NCBI GenBank assembly: GCA_013076295.1
Contig: RQOL01000699.1
Location: 5,518,001 to 5,582,000, forward strand
Direction: 5' to 3'
Length of the DNA stretch: 64,000 nt
Source of the DNA: Sanderia malayensis
Taxonomy: Eukaryota > Cnidaria > Scyphozoa > Semaeostomeae > Pelagiidae
In this document: in pieces, positions 13,956-24,376 of the stretch
How positions within the stretch are numbered: position 1 is the stretch's first letter
Layout: every line of letters starts with the position of its first letter
Notes under the pieces: model-generated
Seen by the model: the letters and a program-made list of their open reading frames with translations, nothing else
Databases searched by the model: none
What the model was told of the DNA's origin: nothing
Made by a program: the position numbers and the translations under genes

Positions 13956-15545
13956 GCTACATGCGGCTTGCCATAGCGAAGGATAAAGAATGGAAGCTCT
14001 ACTGTTCAAGGCAAAGGGGAGATGATCACCCGATTTCAATCACATCAACCGGAGTAGTTACATAATGCCCTAAAGGTTTTACGGAACTCTAGCTGATTGT
14101 ATTATTCTACAGAAGTTTACTGAGGTAGGTTTCCATTCGTTTTTGTCTAGCCACTAAAGCCATATGTTTAGGTTATTTTGCGAATCTGCTACCATTTGAT
14201 AATTGCTCATTTCCTATGATATGTAACCTTTATATATATATCCCTTTTGGAAGTCATTAATAATAATTGCTTCATTTCCTTTCAGGCGGGAAAGCTCTTA
14301 TGAAAGTAAATTTCCAGGGCGAACGTAAAAAAAAGGAAGCTGTACTATTTAGGGAAAGGGGGAGATGATCACCCGATTTCAATCACATCAACTGAAGCAG
14401 TTACATAATGACTTGAAATGTTTTCGGAACTCTAGCTCATTATACTATTCTGGAGAAGATTAGTGAGGTAAGTTGCATTATTTTTTATCTTGTCACTAAA
14501 ACGATTGGGTTAGGGTACCTTGCGAATGTGCTATCATTTGATAACTGCTCATTTCCTATAATAAGTATCCTTTATAAATATATACTTTTTGGAAGGCGTT
14601 CAATAATAACTGTTTCATTACACTTCAGGCGGGAAAGTTCTTATCAAAGTGAATTTCAAGGGCGAAGGATAAAAAGGGAAGTTGTACTATCCTAGCAAAG
14701 TGAATTTCCAGGGCGAATGATAAATAATGGAAGCTGTACTATTTAAGTAAGGGGAATATGATCACCCGATTTCGTTCAAATCAACTGAAGCAGTTACATA
14801 ATACCTTGAAATGTTTTCAGAACTCCAGCTCATTATACTATTCTGGAGAAGATTAGTGAGGTAAGTTGCATTCGTTTTTATCTTGTCACTAAAACGATTG
14901 GGTTAGGGTACCTTGCGAATGTGCTATCATTTGAGAACTGTTCACTTCCTATAATAAGTATCCTTTATAAATATATACTTTTTGGAAGGCGTTCAATAAT
15001 AACTGTTTCATTACTCTTCAGGCGGGAAAGTTCTTATCAAAGTGAATTTCCACGGCGGAGGATAAAGAATGGAAGCTGTACTATTCAAGGCAAGGGGGAG
15101 ATGATCAACCGATTTCGTTCACATCAACTGAAGCAGTTACATAATACCCTGAAATGTTTACGGAACTCCACCTCATTATACTATTCTGGAGAAGATTAGA
15201 GGTAAGGGAATTTGCATTCGTTTTTATCTTGGCACCGAAAAGACTTGGTTAGGGTACCTTGCGAATGTGCTATCATTTAATAACTGCTGATTTCCTATAA
15301 TTTATATTGTTTATATATATACCTTTTTGGAAGACATTCAATAATAAGTGCTTGATTTTTTTTAGGCCAGAAAGCTTTTATGAAAGTGAATTTCTCCTCC
15401 TTTCCTTTTTTCTTATGAAAATAGGAAAGGGGGAGGTGATCACCCGATTTCAATCACATCAACTGAAGCAGTTACATAATGCCCTGAAATGTTCACGGAA
15501 CTCCAGCTCATTATACTATTCTGGAGGGGACTATCTGGAGTGAGG
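13956..15545 (+). repeat. Five tandem exon-like units with conserved splice sites
   Basis: A unit of about 340 bp is repeated five times. The box GATGATCACCCGATTTCAAT occurs in close variants at about 14021, 14363, 14758, 15100 and 15434. Each unit has a 5' splice-like end (GAG then GTAGGT or GTAAGT) and a pyrimidine tract ending in CAG or TAG before GCGGGAAAG or GCCAGAAAG. Implied exons are 14286-14467 (182 nt), 14629-14860 (232 nt), 15022-15201 (180 nt) and 15366-15544 (179 nt). Implied introns are 14125-14285, 14468-14628, 14861-15021 (161 bp each) and 15202-15365 (164 bp). No reading frame stays open across the units, so any transcript is probably non-coding. The first unit merges with the minisatellite. 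I do not recognise the family. Confidence 0.7.
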
Positions 15546-16699
15546 TAGGTGGCATTCTTTTTTATCTTGCCACTAATAGGACTTGGTTAGGGTATCCTGC
15601 ATTTGTGCTACCATTTGATAATTACTCTTATTGTATTTTGTTTTTATAGTCTTGGTTATGATACTGAAAGCCAGTGTTAAACTATTGTTGTTTCGCTCGG
15701 CAAGTCCATTTTACTTTCCAGCAGAGTGTTGTTTGTTTACAGAGGGCTCTATTCCACTTTATTTTTGTATTCAGTGTTTTTGGAGAATGTGCACATCAGA
15801 CTTGGGAAAAGAGACATAACTTGGCAATAATGTAACAGATATAGCGTGAAATGACCTGGCTTTGCTCCGGGCCGGAGCCAAGCCAGGTCAAAGCACTTAA
15901 TCATGGTCGGAGCCACTTCATATGATTCGGAACCATGGGAATCGTCAGGCTTCGGACTTTCCTTCGACCTCCTCCAGTCTGGTTGTCTTGTGAACAATAT
16001 TGTTGTCTAAAGCAGGTTTTCCTAATATTGTTGAGAGAAGTACCTTTTACGAAGGCCTGTTATTCGAATCTTTAAAGGGTCTCGATGTGAAACTTTCCAA
16101 TAAGATGAAATTATGTTTTGTAATGATAATGGACGCAAAGAAAGCCTGTAGATGGCCTATGTTACGAACCTTTCAAGGCTGAGTTGTGTTATGCGTAACT
16201 TCCTGACATTGACGCTGCTGAATGTAAGCGAAGTTTGACACACAACTTTGATACTTCCACAAAGGTAAGATATGGTATGGTGATTTAACAATTCTGAATA
16301 ATTGAGTATATATTTTCCAGTTTGGCTTGGCTACAGGTGAAGTATCCTTTTTCCCATTTGATGTGTAATCTGTTTATCATCATAAGTTCTTCCAATTTTA
16401 GATGAGAACTACGTTGATTTACCACCGAGTAGCTAAAGTTGAAAGAAGTTTTACATAACCACCTTCCTTCAATATAGTCAAGAAGATTTCAGACTTCCAC
16501 TTCACATAATAATGGTAGTTTCCCATGGTAAGACTTTCATGACACATTTATACTCTGTAACACACTGTTTATGCTATTCATTTTTGTGGCACAACCAGAA
16601 AATTGACTCTTATCAATTTTAATGGAAGATTAAAGAAGCTTTAATACCAGAGGTCTCTTTTTGTTACTTTATTTCGGAAGCATTTGCAGCCGTATTGGT
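15546..16699. other. Unassigned sequence
   Basis: No convincing gene was found. A 60-codon open frame at 16000-16182 and the donor-like AAGGTAAGA near 16260 are the only coding hints, and I recognise no domain. The stretch also holds the strong palindrome at 15852-15890. Confidence 0.3.
15852..15890. repeat. 39-bp near-perfect palindrome
   Basis: Two 19-bp arms flank one central G. The left arm is TGACCTGGCTTTGCTCCGG, and the right arm is its reverse complement with one mismatch. The ends read TGACCT and AGGTCA. As RNA or single-stranded DNA it would form a 19-bp hairpin. Confidence 0.85.
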
Positions 16700-16934
16700 T
16701 TATGTGCTAAGCACAAAGGGCCCACTGAATAGCTAGACAAATCGAAGCAGTGCGACCCTGGTTCTTCTTGTTGATGTGACCACACCTTGTGATTCCTGTT
16801 GCCTTTTTCCCTAGAATTACAGAGAGCTAGCAAATTCTCTCCTCACATTTTATATGACAGGTCTGAAGGTGGGCTCGAACCCACAACCCTTTAAACAAGG
16901 GTTGAACAATCTAACCACTCGGCCATCCCAATCA
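16700..16934 (-). mobile_element. tRNA-derived SINE-like element
   Basis: On the minus strand the head carries an A-box match (TGGCCGAGTGG) and a B-box match (GGTTCGAGCCC) at tRNA-like spacing, with a CAACCC/GGGTTG anticodon-stem-like hairpin between them. The acceptor arms do not pair and the T-arm is one base short, so this is not a working tRNA gene. The sequence continues past the tRNA-like part towards 16700, as in a SINE body. The 3' end and tail are not clear. RNA polymerase III would transcribe such an element from the internal boxes. Confidence 0.6.
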
Positions 16935-17944
16935 CCTTACTCATAGTGGAAATCAAATATAATCAATTGTAGTAATCAAAGAGGTATTTTCCATGTTGTT
17001 ATGTTTAGTATTTATATGCAGAAAGTGAAGTTTGATAATACATTCTGCATATATATTGTATTGCTATGAGTTATTTGTATGCATTTTCTGAAATAAGTTA
17101 TGAAAAGTTTTCTAGTATTGAATGTATCTGAGGGTGATAAACAATTTCATTGATATATCAATTGCAGTTTTGAAGAATGTTGTACATTCTTCGTAATTTC
17201 TCATCAACTATAGTTCTTTGAAATGAAAATAGATCTGTAAGCAGAGTCGTAAATAAATTATATAAACATGTCTAGGTTGGGTAAAAATTCTAAAAGCCTT
17301 ACATGGTATCTGGTAGCTGGATTGCATAAATAAAAACAGAATGTCAAACAAAGAAGGCATTTTACAATGACATAACCCTGTATCTATAAAGGGGTAAATT
17401 AGAGATAAATCACATTATTACTACTGTTTGGCTAAATTACGTAGCGTAGGTTTCCATAATAACAAATAAAAACATAATGTCATTAAGGAGAATCAAGCAG
17501 GCCTTTGTTATGAAAAGATCACCTTTCTATGGGCCTAATTAATAATAACAAAGGCAGTGATAATAAAAGAACAACTAACAAAAAAACTAACATCCAACAA
17601 ATGAACTATAAGAAACAAAGCCAATGGGTTTCTTATAGAGAACCATAGATTCCGTTGCTTTGATCATTTTCTGTTGCGTTGTTTTTCGGTTGCGTTTTCT
17701 GTTGCGTTGTTTTTTCTGTTGCGTTTTTCTCACTTCAAAGAACATCCCCTGTTGCTAAGAACGACGGCTGTTGTCTTTTTTGGTTCACCTGTGATCCACG
17801 TGTTGACTTCCTGTTGCGTTGCGTTTTCTACACTGGTTACGTTGCGTTGTTTTTTCTGTTCGTTCTGTTGCTATGAAAAAGATAATAGCCACATAAAAGA
17901 CTTTTATCATCAAATCGAGCTCGAAAGAGGCAGGTCGATCCGTG
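16935..17944. other. Unassigned spacer, T-rich TTGCGTT repeats at the right end
   Basis: Mostly A+T-rich sequence without a gene. From about 17650 to 17880 the motif TGTTGCGTTGTTTT and variants recur irregularly on the plus strand. Short open frames over this part are products of the simple composition. Confidence 0.35.
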
Positions 17945-18285
17945 CAGAAGACACTATCAGGTCGGGAGTTTGGCGGCACATCTGTTAAATGGTAATGCAG
18001 GTGTCCTAAGGTGACCTCAATGAGAACAGAAATCTCATGTAGAGCAAAAGGGTAAAAGCTCACTTGATTTTGATTTTCAGTATGAATACAAACTGTGAAA
18101 GCATGGCCTCTCGATCCTTTAGTCTTTACCAGTTTTCAGCTAGAGGTGTCAGAAAAGTTACCACAAGGATAACTGGCTTTGGCAGCCAAGCGTTCATAGC
18201 GACGTTGCTTTTGATCCTTGGATGTCGGCTCTTCCTATCATTGTGAAGCAGAATTCACCAAGGGCCCGATTGTTCTCCCGCTAAT

Positions 18286-18340
<55 letters not shown>

Positions 18341-18490
18341 ATGAAGTGTTGTTGCAATAGTAATTCTGCTCAGTACGAGAGGAACCGCAGATTCAGACAA
18401 TTGGCATTTGGACTTGCTTGAAAAAGCAATGGCCCGAAGCTACCCTCTGTTGGATAATGACTGAACGCCTCTAAGTCAGAATCTTGTGGG
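17945..18490 (+). rRNA. 28S rRNA 3' fragment, decayed
   Basis: The stretch follows the 3' quarter of eukaryotic large-subunit rRNA in order. It contains GGCGGCACATCTGTTAAA, the CAGGTGTCCTAAGG box, AGAGCAAAAGGGTAAAAGCT, the GATAACTGGC region, and GAGCTGGGTTTAGACCGTCG. It then has the sarcin-ricin loop AGTACGAGAGGAACC and CTGAACGCCTCTAAGTCAGA. Decay is visible at positions that are normally invariant. The CTGGGG part next to GGCGGCACAT is missing, CACAGGGATAAC reads CACAAGGATAAC, GGCTTGTGGC is shortened, and GATCCTTCGATG reads GATCCTTGGATG. No 18S, 5.8S or 5' 28S lies upstream. It is best read as an rDNA orphon rather than a working rRNA gene. Confidence 0.92.
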
Positions 18491-18520
18491 CTTCCTTTGT
18501 TGTGCACAGCAGGCTATGGG

Positions 18521-18855
18521 AGGCCTGCAGGCAAGTGTGCACGGCTCTCGGTGTTGTGTTTGGCGCTGCTTCCGATACGTTGGTCGGCATCGGTGAGCGA
18601 GGTCGCCTTCCTTATTTTTTACCCCTCGATAACATTCCGCCCACCTTTTCAGACTTGTCTGCTTGAGAGTTTTCTGTGCTTGATGTGCTGTGCACGCCCT
18701 CTGTAGCAGGCCTGCAGGCAAGTGTGGACAGCTCTCGGGGTTGTGTTTGGCGTTGCTTCCGATGCGCTAGTTGGCATCGGTGAGCGACGGTGGCTTCTCT
18801 ATTTTTTACCCCTCAACAATGTTCTTCCCACCTTTTCGGACTTGTGCCTGAATTT
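18521..18855 (+). repeat. Duplicated 145-bp block after the 28S fragment
   Basis: Two diverged copies lie at 18521-18666 and 18709-18855, about 187 bp apart. Both begin GGCCTGCAGGCAAGTGTG and contain GTTGTGTTTGGCG, GGCATCGGTGAGCGA and TTATTTTTTACCCCTC-like parts. The position directly after the 28S fragment suggests the terminal expansion domain or the external spacer of an rDNA unit, but I cannot confirm this. Confidence 0.65.
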
Positions 18856-18949
18856 CCCTGGTGTTGTACTTGCACCAATCGTCCATGCATGCATCCATCC
18901 GTGTACGCAGGTGGCGCCCGTCAGTCAGGAAGCGTAAGACATGCATAGA

Positions 18950-21900
18950 CAAACGCACAGACGGATGCACAGGCCAATTCCAGCAAACCTGTGGACAGCC
19001 TCCAGTGGAAATGTAATTTGCTGTAAGGGAAATGTTCTTAAGATAAGAATTAGGAGAAAAAGATGTGATTACAGGTGAATGAAATTGTAGATGATACTCA
19101 CCGATTAGAAATCCGGGATGAAATTTTCGTAGATTATTGTTTTTGTTGGTAGGTTGTAGAGTTGTGATTGGAAAAAGGTTATTGGTTTGTTGTATTTATG
19201 TGTTTGGGTAGGGGTTGGAATGTGCAAGAGGCAGCTGTTTTGAAAGTGTGGATTACGTTGTTGTGATAAATATAGGGGGGTGGTGTTTGATGTCACTTAT
19301 TTGAATATAGAAATGAAGTCATGAGTAGGTTGATGATGATGTAATCAAGTAGCGATGGGGAATGCGTGCGTGGCAACAGTGGCATTGTGATTGTTGTTTT
19401 TTCACGTGTTATTGGCCTTGGGAAGGAAAATAAGTTGCAACTTAGAATTGAAATGCATGGGGTAATAATGAGGATGGGTAGTTGTATTTGTTGAATTGAG
19501 AAGTTATTGTGATGTTGATCTGTTTCGTGGTTGGCAGATGTTGTGATTTGAGAAAAGCAATTTATTTGTTGTATTTATGTGTCCGTAAGGGTTGGAATGT
19601 GGAAAAGGTAGCTCTTTAGGAACTTTGTATTACTCTGTTGTTTTAAATGTGGAGGGAAGTTGTTTGATGTCATTTGCTTGAGAATAGAATTGAAGTCACG
19701 GATAGGTTGATGAAGGCGTAATGAAACAGCGAGTGCGTTCGTAGCAACAGTGGGATTGTGTTGTGTGTTTGGAAACGTTGTTGGCGTGGAAATTGCAATA
19801 TGTTGCGATTCAGCATTGAAAGCGATGGGGTAAGCAAATAAAGGAGGAAATGTGGTGAGAAAGGGGGTTGGATGTGAATGATGCAAGATGTATGTAATGG
19901 TTAAAATAGGGAGGAATGTGGAAGATGATGTGTTAGGTTGGGGAGGGAGCAGTATTTAAATATTGTGGATGAGACACTGAAATTTAGTTGTCCGAGAGGT
20001 AGCAAGAGAACGGAGATAATTGAACGAATTTTCGAGAAGAAAGAAATCGAACAGAAATGGTGATCATCACTGTTATGTATGGAGATATGCGAAGGGTATG
20101 TTTATAATAAATAATATTTCAGTGGAATCATGTTGAAATTATATTGTGATGAGCAAAGGGGGAAAATGTTTCGAACGTCTAGCTATTGTTTTATTTTAAT
20201 TGAACCGACCAATCAGTGCACTGTAAGAACAATAGAAATGCAACAAAATGCAACAAAATTGTCTGTCATGGCGGCTAAAATCCCGCCAAGCTGTGAGAAA
20301 GTGATGTTTTTATTTCAGGTTGCTGCACACAAATAGTTTCAAAAAACAATTTCAAACAAAAATTTTTCAAAAGAAAATAGTTTTTCTAAATTTCCATCGG
20401 CCTGATTTTTAAAATTCATCCTATTAAAAAGATATGAGAACGAACACATGCCATATCTTCATGAAATTTCATGAAATTTCGCGATATTTTAAATAAACAA
20501 CAAGCTTTATTTACTCTTGCTAATGAATTGAGGCAAAAATAAGGAAAAACAATGAAGATGTGGCATGTTTTCGTCCCCTCTTCTTCCGATTTCCTCTTCT
20601 TCGACCATAAAAACAACAGTTAATCCCATAATTCATCCCACCAACCAAACAGCATAAACATTGACAAAGTTCCTTCAATGATTACGCTTACCTAACCTGC
20701 CTCAACCTTCTTCCATCACCACTTTCATCACGAACTCCACCTTCTCATCACAAACGGCTACAGCCGCGATTCTCCCTTCAGACCCCTCAATCCCCGTTAC
20801 ATGATGCCATACCACAAACTAAAAGAAAATTCCCACAATCCCACATATCTACAAACTAAAAGAAAATTCCCACATATCTTCATGAAATTTCATGAAATTT
20901 CGCGATATTTTAAATACAACAAGCTTTATTTACTCTTGCTAATGAATTGAGGCAAAAATAAGGAAAAACAATGAAGATGTGGCATGTTTTGCTCTCATAT
21001 CTTTGTTAATAGGATGAATTTTAAAAATCAGGCTGATGGAAATTTAGAAAAACTATTGTTCTTTTGAAAAATGTTTGTTTGAAATTGTTTTTTTGAAACT
21101 ATTTGTGGCAGCAACCTGAAATAAAAACATCACTTTCTCACAGCTCCGCGGGATTTTAGCCGCCATGACAGACAATTTTGTTGCGTTTTGTTGCATTTCT
21201 ATTGTTCTTAAAGTGCACTGATTGGTCGGTTCAATTAAAATAAAACAATAGCTAGACGTTCGAAAGATTTTCCCCCCTTGCTATTGTGATGGATATTATG
21301 GAATGATACTGTTTGCTAGAGAAAGTGTTGATTGTGGGAATTTTCTTTTAGTTTGTGGTATGGGATCATGCAACAGGATTGAGGGGTCTGAAGGGGAGAA
21401 TCGCGGCTGTAGCCGTTTGTGATGAGAAGGTGGAGTTCGTGATGAAAGGTGGTGATGGAAGAAAGTTGAGGCAGTTAGGTAAGCGTAATCATTTAAAGTT
21501 TGTCAATGTTTATGCTGTTTGGTTGGTGGGATGAATTATGGGATTAAATGTTGTTTTTATTGCCAGGGATGATACGGTGGTGCACTGGGCGTGGTTTGGC
21601 ATTCGCGAACAGAAAAGAAAAAGAGGTCGAAAAGAGGAAATCGGAAGAAGAGGGGACGGAGAGCAAAGGGAAGAAGGAAAAGCAGTATGGGGCTGTGAAC
21701 AAAACCTATTGCTTTAATTTTTATCAAGAAAAATTGTTTAATGTTTAATGAAAGTGATGATTGTGTTATTGTTTGTGTGATGCAGGACTTGCGTAAGCGA
21801 AGTGTTTTGTTTAAAAATGATGTAAGGGGGACAGGTTGTTGTAGGGAATTGAAAATGGAAAAGAGTTTTGTAATGATGGGGGTGAGGAATTTAAATATGT

Positions 21901-23190
21901 TGGCATCTGGAAGAAAAATCGCAAATCGTATTTCATTTAAGGAATGCGGTGAGTTTTTTGAAAATGGAAGTTGTAGATTGGGCGTTTAATGGAGGGCGGC
22001 GTTCAATAGAGGGGGGTTTATGAGAGGTCGTTATGATAATGTGAAGTGGAGAGGCAATTATGTTGTCAGAAAAATGAGGCGGAAGCAGTTTTTTGGTGGG
22101 TAATTGAAGGTGATATTATAGCCGGCTTTAGATAATAATGGGAGTATTTTTTTAAATTAGTGATGTTGTTAAAATGGCGTTGCGGTTGGGGTTATGTTAT
22201 GGGTGGGGTGTGCCGAGGACGCTGTGGAAAAGAGATTTTAAATAATGAAAATATGGGGTCGTGTGTTGAAGAGGATTGGTTTACTTTATCATTGAAGTTG
22301 GGGGAGGGGGGATTGTAAAATAAGATAGAAATATCACATAGCTTACCGTGTGAAGACGTCTGAAGACTTGATAATTTTTGGAGAGCGAAGTTGTTCACTG
22401 GTCTCTATGCAGTTGAAGTTGTACAAAAAGCGCAAAAGTGAGCATGTGCGTGAAGAAGTAGGTATTTGTTGTTCTTGTTTGGCGTGGCGGAGTGCGTGCG
22501 GGGGGATGAAGTAACATGTGATAAAATAATGGGCGTGGAGTGAATAGATAAATAAATGGAAATAATCGTTGATAATCGGATATATAAAATGTTCACATTT
22601 GGAAAGGAAGGATATGCATACAATAAATTAATGAAAACATTATGATATAAGGAATGGGTGGTTTTGCCGGATGCATTAGTTAAAAGCTCAAACACCACGT
22701 CAAGGAGCATCCATTGTTTGAGTTTTCCTTTTTTGTGAAAGCTGCCATATTGGTATTTGTTGTTTGATATTTAATGAAAGGAGATTGGATGTGAATTTAG
22801 CTACATATCAATAGTGGCATGGTCTTATTAGTGGGGAGAATGGCAGATTGCACAGAGAGAAAGGAAATCCATGTTCCCCTAGGCAATATAAAGGAACATG
22901 GCAAAGCATAACTCTTGCCTGGAGAACTATTTGAAGCCGCAGGTCTTGTGAGTGAGTGCTGTTTGAAGCACCCAGTGTGCCTAATTGCTGTTTGAAGCTC
23001 TCAGGTGTTGCCTGAGTACTGTTTGAAGTCCACAGGTCTTGTGTAGGGTTATTCTAAGCTAGGGTCGCCGGTGTTTCCTGGAGTTTAAGGAAGTTGGTGG
23101 AGCTGTAATTAGAAATGGGTGGAGGGAATTGAAATTTGCAGGAAATTGTTGCCTGGGAATTGCTTTTGTAAGGTAGGCGGAGGCTATTTC
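18950..23190 (-). mobile_element. Non-coding 3' region of Helitron copy 2
   Basis: Read on the minus strand, this continues downstream of the broken Helitron C-terminus at 23191-23894. Its right part matches in order the 3' region of Helitron copy 1 (37060-38779), including the AATATGGCAGCTTTCACAAA box, the TGGATGCTCCTTGACGTGGT box and the CCTCTTCTTCGA stretch. The left part (19130-19870) contains two diverged direct copies about 378 bp apart, aligned on TTGTTGTATTTATGTG. The left end of the element is not defined, because I see no clear CTRR terminus with a hairpin. No gene is visible in it. Confidence 0.6.
20145..21660. repeat. Compound inverted and direct repeat in Helitron copy 2
   Basis: Five blocks follow one another. 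Block A is 20145-20450. Block B, about 115 bp around CATGAAATTTCATGAAATTT, is at 20457. Block C is 20577-20870. A direct copy of B lies at 20873-20990. An inverted copy of A (20990-21290) and an inverted copy of C (21340-21660) follow. The A arms are near-identical over about 300 bp, including CCGACCAATCAGTGCAC and ATGGCGGCTAAAATCCCGCC. Block C matches the 3' flank of Helitron copy 1 just before gap 2, in the same orientation as that copy. Confidence 0.8.
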
Positions 23191-23330
23191 TTAAAAACCT
23201 ATTTTCAATTGGGTTGGAGATATTGTGCTTAGAATAACCTGTTGTGTTTTGCCTGAGTGCTGTTTGAAGCCCAGAGGTCTTGTGAGTGAGTGCTGTTTGA
23301 TGCCCTCAGGTGTTAGTAAGTATAGTATAG
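22925..23330 (-). repeat. Degenerate tandem repeats, Helitron copy 2
   Basis: These are repeats of TGTTTGAAGC with CTCAGGTGTT or CAGAGGTCTTGTG, the reverse-complement counterpart of the 76-bp repeats at 37068-37375 in Helitron copy 1. The units here are fewer and more degraded. Confidence 0.75.
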
Positions 23331-23894
23331 ATAGATAAATTTTAGAGGACTTCCTTGTAGACAATGTTTTTGTTTTGTTATTGCTTGGTGTGAATACCTT
23401 GAGTCCGGAGAATGATTTGGCTCTATATATTGCAACATGGAGTTGTCCGTGAGCAAAAACTGGTTGTGGCAAGTAAATACCCACTTGTTTCAAGGATTGT
23501 CCTAGTGCTTTGTTGATGGTGAGACAGTAAGCAAGTCTGACTGGAAATTGTTTTCTTGTCATGGAAATTGGCAATGATGAATCTTGGCAGGTCATAGTAA
23601 TTTGTGGAAGCGTAACGTACTGGCCTTTGTTCTGTGTTGTGATGATCTCTGCGGTTATGATGTGTCGTTTGAGATCTCTGACTATTAATCGTGTTCCGTT
23701 GCATAGTCCTTTTGCCGGGTTGATGTTTCTCAGTAAAATGATCGTAGCTCCTAGCTGTAAGAGAATGAGATTGAGTGGGGTTGAAGAGTAAGCAAGGGAA
23801 ATTTAAAGGGGCTGTTGAAATATAGTGTGGATACCTTCAATTGTAGTGAGTGAAGAGGCATTTCACCGGGAGTCTGTGCGTTGAAAACTCCACG
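23191..23894 (-). pseudogene. Helitron helicase C-terminus, broken (copy 2)
   Basis: On the minus strand the last coding exon (from 23754 down) carries the SF1B/Pif1 signature region. Visible parts are the NPAKGLCNGTR block, the region preceding motif V, and AYCLTINKALGQS (a motif V-VI-like segment with A-L-G where copy 1 has A-Q-G). An 80-bp GT-AG intron (23755-23834) sits at the same place and has the same length as in copy 1. A short upstream exon piece runs into gap 1. Compared with copy 1 there is a one-base loss near GAGTTT in the upstream exon, and a one-base loss in the A-run near 23370 that removes the normal stop. It is an inactive remnant, and the 5' part is lost in the gap. Confidence 0.92.
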
Positions 23895-23994
23895 NNNNNN
23901 NNNNNNNNNNNNNNNNNNNNNNNNNNNNNNNNNNNNNNNNNNNNNNNNNNNNNNNNNNNNNNNNNNNNNNNNNNNNNNNNNNNNNNNNNNNNNN
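23895..23994. other. Assembly gap, 100 N
   Basis: Exactly 100 N, a conventional placeholder, so the true distance is unknown. It interrupts Helitron copy 2. Confidence 1.
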
Positions 23995-24113
23995 GGAAAA
24001 CGGATGAATGGAAAAACAACCATGCAGCTAATTGTTTAAAGAATTTTAATGGAACAGCAGGAGCTATGGAAGTAGAGGCAGCAAAAAATCTTTGGCAAAG
24101 ATCAGTAAAGTAA
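23995..24113 (+). pseudogene. Fragment of a Mutator-like transposase
   Basis: An open frame of 38 codons to a stop near 24113 reads DEWKNNHAANC, then NFNGTAGAMEVEAAKNLW. The WxxxH-x-C plus GxxxAME-E-A arrangement is what I recall from the region after the GTWQKRGH motif in Mutator-like (PF20700-type) proteins of invertebrates. The left side is cut by the gap and a LINE tail follows at once on the right. The same family is represented by the split gene ending at 62316. Confidence 0.5.
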
Positions 24114-24376
24114 CATAAGCTAAGGTATATTACAGGCCATCAAAAACCGGAAAATGACATTTTTGGGGCATGTTATGCAGAGAAACGGCATAGAGAACCT
24201 ATCGCAAACCGAAAAAGAAGAGGGTAAAAGAGCAAGAGGCAGACAGAGAATGACGCACTTGAGAAACATCAAAAAATAGACTAACAGGACAAACAGAAAT
24301 GAACTCATTCAAGCATGTCAAGATAGAGAAGTTTGGAGGAGCATGACCGACAATGCCTTAGTGCATGACACATAAA
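24114..24376 (+). pseudogene. LINE reverse transcriptase C-terminal tail
   Basis: The frame starting near 24139 reads RKMTFLGHVMQRNG, then GKRARGRQRMTHL, then a stop, and later DREVWRSMTDNAL before the final stop. The LGH-x-M-R-x-x-G plus GKRxRGRQR pattern is the usual end of ORF2 in several APE-type non-LTR retrotransposons. The copy is short, contains an in-frame TAG near 24277, and lacks the polymerase domain, so it is a dead fragment. Confidence 0.75.

Noticed and set aside
13666..14039. A repeat protein encoded on the minus strand
   Set aside because: The open frame is fully explained by the 21-bp minisatellite.
16858..16934. A functional tRNA gene on the minus strand
   Set aside because: The A and B boxes match, but the acceptor stem does not pair and the T-arm is one base short. 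A SINE head fits better.
19105..22710. Several minus-strand frames of 60-100 codons between the rDNA fragment and Helitron copy 2
   Set aside because: They fall in the G+T-rich (C+A-rich on the minus strand) Helitron 3' region. The counterparts in copy 1 are not conserved as protein.
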